A DNA stretch of 12,500 nt from Actinidia chinensis (Eukaryota; Streptophyta; Magnoliopsida; Ericales; Actinidiaceae), in contig CM018911.1 in assembly GCA_009663005.1 (NCBI GenBank), forward strand, positions 12,885,983 through 12,898,482, in the 5' to 3' direction. The notes below the pieces were generated by a model. It had not been told where the DNA came from. It saw only the letters and a list, made by a program, of their open reading frames with translations, and did not search any database. Of this stretch, positions 7,355 through 12,500 are shown one piece after another; the first letter of the stretch is position 1, and each line of letters opens with the position of its first letter. Position numbers and translations under genes: made by a program.

Positions 7355-7474
7355 TCGTCCATTCGTGCTACATTTGGAACACCTATGTGTTTCATGGCAT
7401 TGTCTGATCTGCAACATCATCTCATGTGCTACATGATGGAACACCTCGTGTCCAATGCTTGTCTGATCTGCCCA
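7355..7474 (-). repeat. 60-bp tandem duplication in Gag region of element 2
   Basis: Two units with TGCTACAT...TGGAACACCT...TGTCTGATCTGC stand side by side, as in the other copies. On the element strand they lie upstream of the NK-V-L segment. Confidence 0.68.
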
Positions 7475-7672
7475 ATCATCTTCCTGTTCATCTCATCCTC
7501 ATCTTGGTTTCCTGGTGCATAATCCGCATCTGAAAGGCTGATCAGGGCGCTCAAATTACTCCGCCTTCTTGCTTCTCCAAAATGGAAGCAAAATCTTTAA
7601 AACCGACCTCGCGATGAATGTCCTGAATGCCGAGAACTCAAAAGGGCTTTTTTCGTCAAAATCACACTTTCT

Positions 7673-7772
7673 GGGACCCAAATTGATTAAATCAGAACTG
7701 CAGGAACTAAATTGCGTTTCCAACTTAGGGACCAATCTATAATTACAGAAAGCCAAGAAAAAGTGCAATTTT
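7673..7772 (-). repeat. Minisatellite of about 33 bp in the leader of element 2
   Basis: Degenerate units on GGGACC.AATTGATTAAATCAGAA and GGAACTAAATTGC match the tracts at 2748 and 10263 in order and length. Confidence 0.68.
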
Positions 7773-7923
7773 TGGTTGACTGGTCAACGGGGTCACGTCC
7801 GGTCAACGCGATAACGGTCAATGGCTCTGGTCAACTCCGGCTCACTCGGCTCGGCTCGTGGTCAACGGCTCGGTCAACGCCGGTCCCCGGCTCGGGTTGA
7901 TCGGTCCAACGCTTGAATGGTAA
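7773..7923 (-). repeat. Expanded GGTCAA (W-box-like) cluster of element 2
   Basis: Six GGTCAA copies fall between 7782 and 7878, plus GGTTGAC at 7774 and GGTTGATC near 7895, mixed with CGGCTCGG blocks. The tract is about twice as long as in elements 1 and 3, so it has expanded or the others have shrunk. On the element strand each GGTCAA is TTGACC. Confidence 0.65.
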
Positions 7924-8242
7924 AGCTATATTTTGAATTTTTTTTTTTTTTAAATTCCCACCTCATCATTATTATCTGTTTTCTTTTCTCTCTTTTTTCT
8001 TTTTTTCTTTTCTTAAAGAGTTATTGATGATGTCTCCCCATGGGTTTTTTTCTTCTTAAAAATGGCAGATCGGCATCTCTTGGCGCGTGGGGGCGCGAGG
8101 GTGGCGCGTGAAATCCAGTCATCTTCACCTCTGGCGCGCTGCGAGGTATGGATCTGACGTCGCCGAACTTCAAGCGGCGCGTGAGGGCTCGTCCGGCGTC
8201 TGATTTTGAACGCGGTTGGTGCTGGAGCTTCGTCTCGACGAA

Positions 8243-8281
<39 letters not shown>

Positions 8282-8358
8282 GTTGAATTTGTCAGAATTT
8301 GAAATCGGCTTCTGTTCGCCGCCGAATCGCTTCAGTGACTCTCCGGTGACTTGAACTT
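7924..8358 (-). other. 5' leader of element 2
   Basis: It has the same build as 2931-3318: GC-rich segment with GGCGCGTGAGGGCTC, a conserved block around AAAATGGCAGA, and T runs at 7938-8015 that are A-rich on the element strand. An 83-codon minus frame (8264-8013) shares DDWI and KKKK-HGE words with the one in element 1, but the frames do not align throughout. I see no other gene in it. Confidence 0.5.
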
Positions 8359-8370
8359 GGCTCTCATACA
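8359..8370 (-). other. Degraded primer-binding site of element 2
   Basis: The minus strand reads TGTATGAGAGCC where TGGTATCAGAGCC is expected: one base is lost and one changed. Its position, just before AT and the LTR start, is normal. If the reading is correct, tRNA priming would be impaired. Confidence 0.75.
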
Positions 8371-8661
8371 ATTGTTGTGCCCAAGGACTATCACCAGTCC
8401 ATCTAACCATATCAATCCACAACAAGACACAATTTACGTGGTTCGGCCAACAATGCCTACATCCACGGAAGGAACTAATAATCACTATCTCGGAATGAAT
8501 TACAATTATTACAAGTAGGGAGAGCTCACTTCACTCACCTCTCCGCACTCTCGCAATCTCTCACCATCTCACGTCCTCTCTCTGATCTCACAGCACCACA
8601 ACCTCTCTGTTCTCTCTCTGTGCTCTCTAAGCACTAAGGCAAATCCTCTCTCCTTCTCTCC

Positions 8662-8671
<10 letters not shown>

Positions 8672-8694
<23 letters not shown>
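8672..8694 (-). promoter_or_regulatory. 10-bp hairpin in R of LTR E
   Basis: GCACACAGCA and TGCTGTGTGC form perfect arms around TTC. It lies about 80-105 bases downstream of the TATA box on the element strand, so it should be in the transcript and, being in R, at both RNA ends. Weaker versions occur in LTRs A, D and element 1. A role in RNA processing or packaging is possible but not shown. Confidence 0.6.
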
Positions 8695-8775
8695 CCCATC
8701 AGCCGCACCGCCCCCAGCCCCTTCCCTTACATTTCCTCGTCCCCCTGCTCCATCTCTTGCTTTGTCGTCCTCTGA

Positions 8776-8824
8776 ATTTATAGTGCCATAGAGAAGCAGC
8801 AGATGAGCTCAGTGCTGAGCTCAT
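8776..8824 (-). promoter_or_regulatory. TATA box and ATGAGCTCA palindrome of LTR E
   Basis: The minus strand has TATAAATTC at 8782-8774. Upstream, ATGAGCTCA (8803-8811) and TGAGCTCAT (8816-8824) form 9-bp arms around GTGC. LTR G has TATAAATTC at 11280-11272 and a slightly eroded palindrome at 11298-11320. Confidence 0.66.
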
Positions 8825-8829
8825 ACATC

Positions 8830-8956
8830 CCCCATTCTGACAATGGGGAGGAGGGATGCGTCTCTTCTTTCGTGCCTCTGACACTTTCGGTCAGAGTATC
8901 CTCTCTCCTGAATCCTTTGCCCCATCTTTCTGCCGCAGCATCAGAGCTTGTCTCTG
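8830..8956 (-). promoter_or_regulatory. Three further inverted repeats in U3 of LTR E
   Basis: CCCCATT/AATGGGG (8830-8848), CTCTGAC/GTCAGAG (8876-8896) and CAGAG..CTCTG (8942-8956) follow each other upstream of the TATA box. Copies in LTRs A, B, D and G keep the same series with local changes. Such sites are typical of dimeric transcription-factor targets; the factors are unknown. Confidence 0.55.
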
Positions 8957-9060
8957 ACAGATCAACACCTCTGTGCATTTAGAAGAAGGTAGGACCATGG
9001 CTTGGGCCTTACAATTTTGGGCTGGATCCTTGGGCCTCACAACTTGGGCTGGATCCACCA

Positions 9061-9064
9061 TTAT
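9061..9064. other. LTR/LTR junction between elements 2 and 3
   Basis: LTR E ends CCACCA, then TTAT, then the next LTR starts TGTTGTGCCC. Two same-orientation LTRs thus touch with only 4 bp between them. The corresponding junction at 11559-11565 has ATCTAAT. Confidence 0.75.
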
Positions 9065-9380
9065 TGTTGTGCCCAAGGACTAGTCACCAGTCACTCTAAC
9101 CTATCACCACACACACCAAGACACAATGTTCCGTGTGCGGCCAATCTGCCTACAGGATCCACGGAGAGGACCCAATAATGCACTATCTCATGAATGAATG
9201 ACAACAATGAGTACACTAGGGAGGAAGTTCATCTCCACTCACCCTCAGCACTCCTCTCATCTCTCACCATCTCACTGTCCTTCTCGATCTCCCGCACACA
9301 ACCCTCTCTGCTCTCTGTGCCGCTCAAAGCACATAAGCAATCCTACCCCAACACAACCCAGCCCTCATCCACACTCAGCA
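9065..9380 (-). repeat. LTR F, R-U5 part only
   Basis: It begins TGTTGTGCCCAAGGACTAGTCACC, has the U5 motif (9131-9162) and the GA-rich tract (given strand about 9230-9330), and breaks off after CCACACTCAGCA. There is no TATA box or U3. Confidence 0.8.
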
Positions 9381-9388
9381 ACAAGTCC
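9378..9388. other. LTR/protease deletion junction of element 3
   Basis: LTR text ending around CTCAGCA continues as ACAAGTCCTCGC, which in elements 1 and 2 stands in the protease region (GAACAAGTCCCTCGC, 1954-1968; GAACAAGTCC, 6841-6850). A short shared ACA lies at the breakpoint. Confidence 0.75.
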
Positions 9389-9529
9389 TCGCTGCTATAC
9401 ATGTGTAGAGAACACTCTCTCTGTCTCTGCAACAAGTGGTAAGCAATTCCTGAATCAAAATCCAATCTGGACTCTGTCATCTGCCGATGCTGCTAGGAGA
9501 ACATCACTTCTTCATTCAAGCCCCTCAGT

Positions 9530-9556
9530 GTTGTTGTTGCTGTTGCTGTTGCTTGC
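9530..9556 (-). repeat. Expanded CAA/CAG tract after the zinc knuckle (element 3)
   Basis: The given strand repeats GTT and GCT triplets eight or nine times (element strand CAA/CAG). Elements 1, 2 and 4 have shorter versions at 2095-2117, 6987-7007 and 12027-12045, so the tract varies in length. Confidence 0.7.
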
Positions 9557-9930
9557 CTCTAAAGACAGATCTTATGCTTTGTTTCCTTGGACAATGTCTT
9601 TTCTTGTCCCTCATGGTCGCAATAAAAGCCCTTAAAGTGCGCCTCTGGATTTTGGCCCTCGCCGCTGTCATCTGCCGTATCTCTTCCGGTTGACCTCTCT
9701 CTTGTACCTCTTTGACCTCCTTCTTGAGACCCTCTTCTCTGGCTCTTCTTTGACCTCTTCTCTCTCTTGTGGCTCTCTGGAACTGACGCTCGTTTGTCCG
9801 CCACGGTAGTCCCTGTCTCTCCCTCTCTGAAGTTTCATCCACACAAGCCTTCTCAATACGACTTTGTTCTGAGCTGTCTTTCCCCCGGTACAACACCACT
9901 CCTCTATTTGGTCACAACCGATGAGCACTC

Positions 9931-10045
9931 TCGTCTCATTCGTGATAATTTGGAACACCCTGTGTTCAAGCATTGTCCTGACTCTGCAAACTCATCTCAT
10001 TGTGCTAACATAGATGGAACACCTCGTGTCCAATTCATTGGTCTT
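9931..10045 (-). repeat. 60-bp tandem duplication in Gag region of element 3
   Basis: Two units with TGGAACACC...TG-GTTCAAG or GTCCAATTC...ATTG and a CTCATCTCAT link, equivalent to those in the other copies. Confidence 0.65.
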
Positions 10046-10262
10046 CTCCCATCATCTCCTATTCATCTCATCTCTCATCCTTGGTTTTCCTAGGGCGTAA
10101 TCTGCATCGAAAGCATGATCAGGCTCTCAAAGTACTTACTTATCCGCCTTCTTACTTCTTCTAAAATGGAAGCAAAATCTTTGAAAATCGACCTGCCGCG
10201 GATGAATCCAGAATGGCCGAGAAACTCAGAAAGGGCTTTTCTGTCAAAATCAGACACTTGCT

Positions 10263-10452
10263 GGGACCCAAAGTTTTATTAATCAGAATTTCAAGGACTA
10301 ATTTGCAATTTTTTCACAAACTTCAGGACCAATCTGTAATCACAACAGAAAGTTCAGGGACTGCGTGCATTTACTTTTTGGTCAACGGTCAATATTGACT
10401 GGTCCACGATCGGTCACACCGGTCACGGCTCGGGTTGGACCGGTCAACGGCT
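10263..10452 (-). repeat. Minisatellite and GGTCAA cluster of element 3
   Basis: GGGACC(C)AAAGTTTTATT, GGACTAATTTGCAATTTTT and GGACCAATCTGTAAT units run from 10263 to about 10380, then GGTCAACGGTCAA, GGTCACACCGGTCACGG and GGTCAACGG to 10452. Order as in elements 1 and 2. Confidence 0.66.
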
Positions 10453-10469
10453 CAAATAGTAAAGAATAT

Positions 10470-10575
10470 TCTAAATATTCCTTTGCGTGATGCAAGATGA
10501 CGCAGTGCTAACACAGGCAAAACATATTTCTATGCATATTCCTTTGTCTGACGCAGTGCTGACCCAGGCAACTAG
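10470..10575. repeat. Leader insert unique to element 3, itself a tandem duplication
   Basis: Two imperfect copies of ATATTCCTTTG...TGACGCAGTGCT.AC.CAGGCAA stand at 10475-10520 and 10536-10571. Elements 1 and 2 have a T-rich tract and a conserved block here instead. I do not recognise its source. Confidence 0.65.
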
Positions 10576-10837
10576 TTTTCCCGGTTTCTTCCCAACAAGC
10601 GTTGTGCGGGGCGCGTGAGTGGCGCCGCTGAGAAGTAGATCCAACTCGCTGACTTCAGGCAGAGCGTATGGAGAGTGTCTGGTGTACCCGTTTTTGGACG
10701 CGATTGATGCTGGGCTTCGTCTCGACTAACGAATTCTGGTGTATGCCAAACGCGCCATGTTTGAACACTTGCGAATTTGGTCAGAATTCGAAATCGGCGT
10801 CCGTAATCGCCGGCCGAAATCGCTCTTTTGGACTCGC

Positions 10838-10853
<16 letters not shown>
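10576..10853 (-). other. 5' leader of element 3
   Basis: It retains the GC-rich segment (GGCGCGTGAGTGGCGCC near 10610) and the parts next to the PBS (TTTGGTCAGAATTCGAAATCGGC, in pieces) but lacks the AAAATGGCAGA block of elements 1 and 2. A 118-codon minus frame (10928-10572) crosses PBS and leader, and I regard it as chance. Confidence 0.5.

Positions 10854-10866
<13 letters not shown>
10854..10866 (-). other. Perfect primer-binding site of element 3
   Basis: The minus strand is TGGTATCAGAGCC, an exact match to the complement of the initiator Met-tRNA 3' end, followed by the AT spacer and the LTR. It is the best-preserved PBS in the window. Confidence 0.9.
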
Positions 10867-10868
<2 letters not shown>

Positions 10869-10869
<1 letters not shown>

Positions 10870-11558
10870 TTTTGTGCCCAAGGACTAGTCACCAGTCCAT
10901 CTAAACCTTCAACCAAACCACCAGACACATATTTCGTGATTCGGCCAATCTGCCTCCATCCACGGAGAGGAACAATAAGTCACTATCTCAATGAATAATA
11001 CAATTAGTACAATGGGAGGAGCTCATCCTCCACTCACTCCTCTCAGCTTCTCTCATCTCTCACCTCTCCAACCATCTCACTGTCTCTCTCTGATCTCACA
11101 GCTCACCAATTCTAGCCCACTCCTCTGTCAGATCTCTAGTGCCTCTTCATATCACCATAGCATTCCCTCTCTCCCAGCCCTCTACACACCACATTCTGTC
11201 TGTGTGCCCCTATCAAGCCCCCAGCCCCTTAGCATTTCCTGCCCCGTCTCAGCTCTTCTTTGTCGTCCTCTGAATTTATAGGCCATAGAGAAGAGCAGAT
11301 AGCTCATGGCTGAGCTCATACAGCCCCCATTCTTGACAATGTATGAGGAGGGAGCGTCTCTTCTTTTCGGTGCCTCTGACAAGCTTCGGTCAGAGTATCT
11401 CTGGGGCTCTTCCTTTCCGCCATCTTCCTTCTGCGCACTACAGAGACTTTGTCCTCTGACATACAACCTCTTTGCAGTTAGAAGAAGGTAGGAACATGGG
11501 CTTGGGCCTTACAATTTGGGCTGGATCTTGGGCCTCACAACTTGGGCTGGAATCCACA
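10869..11558 (-). repeat. LTR G (5' LTR of element 3), 690 bp
   Basis: The start is altered (TTTTTGTGCCC for TGTTGTGCCC) and the end is GAATCCACA. It has the U5 motif at 10934-10965, TATAAATTC on the minus strand at 11280-11272, the palindrome near 11298-11320, CTCTGAC...GTCAGAG at 11366-11388, and the tandem TTGGGCC...TTGGGCTGGATC units at 11500-11550. U3 type is the same as LTR E. Confidence 0.85.
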
Positions 11559-11565
11559 ATCTAAT
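11559..11565. other. LTR/LTR junction between elements 3 and 4
   Basis: The spacer ATCTAAT separates LTR G from LTR H. ATCT equals the four bases that follow an LTR at the PPT side (6019-6022) and AAT equals the bases before an LTR at the PBS side (10866-10868), as if an entire interior had been removed or two ends had been ligated. Confidence 0.6.
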
Positions 11566-11872
11566 TGTTGTGGCCCAAAGGACTAGTCAACCAGTCACAT
11601 CTTAACCATATCAACCACACACACAAGACACAATTTACGTGGTTCGGCCCATCTGCCACATCCACGTAGAGGAACAATAATCCACTATCTCATGAATGAA
11701 TTACATGAGTACAATAGGGAGGAGTTCATCTCCACTCACCATCTCACACTCTCTCAGCTCTCACCATCTCACTGTCCTCTCTTGATCTCACGCACACAAC
11801 CCTCTCTGCTCTCTGTGCTCTCAAAGCCCCATAGCAATCCTACCCAAACACAACCATCCCCTCTACACACAC
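11566..11872 (-). repeat. LTR H, R-U5 part only
   Basis: It begins TGTTGTGGCCCAAAGGACTAG, has the U5 motif at 11639-11666 and the GA-rich tract, and breaks off within CTCTACACACAC. Breakpoint and neighbours match LTR F. Confidence 0.8.
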
Positions 11873-11906
<34 letters not shown>

Positions 11907-12082
11907 TCTCTCTGTCTCTGCACACGTGGTAACATTCCTGAATCGAAATCCCCCACACCAATCTGACTCGGTCATCTGCCGATGCTGCTAGGAGAACATC
12001 ACTCTCATCATAGCCATCATTGTGTTGTTGCTGCCCTAAAAGACTGTCTTTATGCTTTGTTCCTTGGACAACTTCTTCTTGT

Positions 12083-12113
<31 letters not shown>

Positions 12114-12231
12114 GGCGACCTCGGATTTTGCCCTCCGCTTCATCTGCCGGTACTCTTCCTTGACCTCTTCTCTTGACCTCTTGACCTCCTTCTGAGACCT
12201 CTTCGCTGGCCCTTCTTTTGACCCTCTTTCT

Positions 12232-12267
<36 letters not shown>

Positions 12268-12500
12268 GTAGTCCCTCTCTGAAGTTTCAACACAAGCCTC
12301 TCAATAGACTTTGTTTCGGAGATGTCCTTCTCGCCGGTACACCTCCTCTAATTTTGGTCCACACCTATGAGCACTCGCTCTCATCGTGCTACATGTTTGG
12401 AAACACCCGCTGTGTTCAATGCATTGTCTGTCTGCAACACTCATCTCATTGTGCTACATGATGAACACCCGTGCCAATGGCATTGTCTGTCTGCCCAATC
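11873..12500 (-). pseudogene. Gag-protease remnant of element 4
   Basis: The longest minus frame is 134 codons (12267-11863), the best continuous piece in the window. It holds AEQTSEFQ of Gag, a basic linker rich in EVKRRGQ-like units, and a damaged zinc knuckle (about 12109-12061). Further on are VLLAASADD, YHVCRDREMFSTHVACEGLV and the deletion junction. VCRDRE-FST...EG is the part of copia protease just after the active site. The D-S-G triplet (complement 11937-11945) is present but one frame off. NKV-type Gag sequence lies further upstream, near 12330-12300, and the 60-bp duplication at 12370-12495. Function is excluded by frame breaks and truncation unless the indels are sequencing errors. 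Confidence 0.73.
12370..12495 (-). repeat. 60-bp tandem duplication in Gag region of element 4
   Basis: The two units (TGCTACATGTTTGGAAACACC... and TGCTACATGATG-AACACC...) are as in the other three copies; the second reaches the window edge. Confidence 0.65.

Larger units (their letters stand above)
6640..7560 (-). pseudogene. Gag-protease remnant of element 2
   Basis: In minus-strand order, an NKVLL segment lies near 7300 (Gag, UBN2-like). The basic linker is at about 7240-7110, and YCD followed by NCP of the zinc knuckle at 7079-7040. A QQQQQ tract is at about 7007-6987. The protease region (6960-6760) includes DWIS-IGIA-FHLC where other copies have a D-S-G motif, then VRMANDA and GVRHV. 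The catalytic Asp of the protease is lost or masked by an indel at 6919-6927. A run of 14 G (6883-6896) replaces mixed sequence seen in the other copies. The blocks lie in different frames, so no product is expected. The match to Gag and protease is by motif and order, supported by the same order in elements 1, 3 and 4. Confidence 0.7.
5418..9060 (-). mobile_element. Element 2: copia-like non-autonomous element with a truncated 3' LTR
   Basis: Reading on the minus strand, it has 5' LTR E (9060-8373), a degraded PBS, leader, GGTCAA cluster, minisatellite, Gag-protease remnant, 3' interior, PPT and 3' LTR D (6018-5418). LTR D has lost the terminal ~90 bp of its R-U5 end at the orientation switch. 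The U3 ends of D and E are of different types, so this is probably a recombinant rather than one inserted element. The interior is about 2.35 kb. Confidence 0.78.
8373..9060 (-). repeat. LTR E (5' LTR of element 2), 688 bp
   Basis: It begins TGTTGTGCCCAAGGACTA and ends GGCTGGATCCACCA. The U5 motif is at 8437-8467. The U3 end contains two tandem units of about 26 bp based on TTGGGCC...TTGGGCTGGATC (8999-9056), giving several TGGGCC/TGGGCT site II-type motifs. U3 and TATA type match LTR G almost block for block. Confidence 0.86.
9385..10110 (-). pseudogene. Gag-protease remnant of element 3
   Basis: This copy has the clearest Gag piece: a 101-codon minus frame (9973-9668) with DQIEEW, GKTAQNKVVLRRLV and MKLQRG, matching the W..LE..Y..K...NK..L...L...K pattern of plant copia Gag. 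It then has the basic linker. The zinc-knuckle-like FYCDHEG stands at about 9633-9610, followed by HCPRK in another frame. A poly-Gln run (QQQQQQQQH in one frame, 9555-9530) is the longest of the four copies. In the protease part, D-S-G-I-A-YHL reads in one frame at 9456-9433, so the catalytic triplet is intact here. The frame breaks elsewhere and the C-terminal part of the protease is removed by the deletion near 9380. Not expected to yield a working product. Confidence 0.75.
9065..11558 (-). mobile_element. Element 3: deletion derivative lacking PPT, 3' interior and U3 of its 3' LTR
   Basis: Read on the minus strand: 5' LTR G, a perfect PBS, a leader with an unusual insert, GGTCAA cluster, minisatellite, Gag remnant and protease start. 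The sequence then jumps near 9380 directly into the R part of the 3' LTR (F). Compared with element 1 about 0.85 kb of interior plus the U3 half of the LTR is missing. Without a PPT and 3' U3 the copy could not complete normal reverse transcription. Confidence 0.8.
8373..12500 (-). repeat. Tandem repeat with a period of about 2.5 kb (elements 2-4)
   Basis: LTR E to LTR G is 2496 bp (8373 to 10869) and LTR F to LTR H is 2501 bp (9065 to 11566). Both units contain LTR, a short spacer, a truncated LTR, a junction into the protease remnant, Gag and, in the complete unit, leader and PBS. The identical internal deletion in both units means the rearranged unit was duplicated as DNA. The second unit runs out of the window. 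Confidence 0.78.
11566..12500 (-). mobile_element. Element 4: deletion derivative, runs off the window
   Basis: It repeats the structure of element 3: LTR H without U3, the same jump into the protease region near 11872, then Gag to the window end. Its leader, PBS and 5' LTR lie beyond 12500. Confidence 0.8.

Noticed and set aside
9530..9556. Triplet repeat as a host poly-Gln protein
   Set aside because: It sits directly after the Gag zinc knuckle in all four copies and belongs to the element.
10854..10866. tRNA gene
   Set aside because: Only 13 bases complementary to the tRNA 3' end are present, at the LTR boundary; there is no cloverleaf. It is a primer-binding site.

Overview
This looks like nuclear DNA of a land plant, and almost the whole window is one family of non-autonomous Ty1/copia-like LTR retrotransposons. 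The evidence is a primer-binding site complementary to the 3' end of initiator Met-tRNA (TGGTATCAGAGCC) next to LTRs that begin TGTTG and end CAACA. The U5 carries the motif typical of plant copia LTRs (GTGGATGTAGGC...GCCGAACCACGT), the U3 has a TATA box, and the interior holds broken Gag and protease. I see no intact gene, RNA gene or CRISPR array. The host species cannot be named from this sequence.

Layout. 1-395: unrelated left flank. 396-4028: element 1 (minus strand), complete, with two LTRs of about 700 bp, PPT, PBS and an interior of about 2.2 kb. 4029-5424: an inverted (plus-strand) head-to-tail array of LTRs A, B and part of C, joined directly through a PBS/U3 hybrid junction and with no interior. 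Near 5420 the orientation flips back. 5418-9060: element 2 (minus strand); its left LTR (D) has lost the R-U5 end and has a different U3 end from its right LTR (E). After only 4 bp comes element 3 (9065-11558), with the PPT, the U3 and the 3' part of the interior deleted. After 7 bp comes element 4 (11566 to the window edge), with the same deletion. From 8373 onward the window is therefore a tandem repeat with a period of about 2.5 kb.

Interior, in element order (minus strand): PBS; GC-rich leader; A-rich tract (elements 1 and 2); a cluster of GGTCAA (W-box-like) motifs; a minisatellite of about 33 bp; a Gag remnant containing a 60-bp tandem duplication, a basic linker, a zinc-knuckle-like segment and a poly-Gln tract; protease remnants around D-S-G; about 600-700 bp of unrecognised sequence; PPT. 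No integrase, reverse transcriptase or RNase H is visible, so any copying would have depended on a partner element. Gag-only non-autonomous elements of this kind have been called TR-GAG elements.

Every copy is full of one-base insertions and deletions, even in the PBS and in the LTRs of a single element. This reflects either age or an unpolished long-read assembly, so statements about broken frames are provisional. The most interesting signals are the repeated identical junctions (PBS/U3, LTR/LTR and LTR/protease), which imply DNA-level amplification of rearranged copies, and the set of inverted repeats in U3 and R, one of which stays palindromic although its sequence differs between LTR subtypes.
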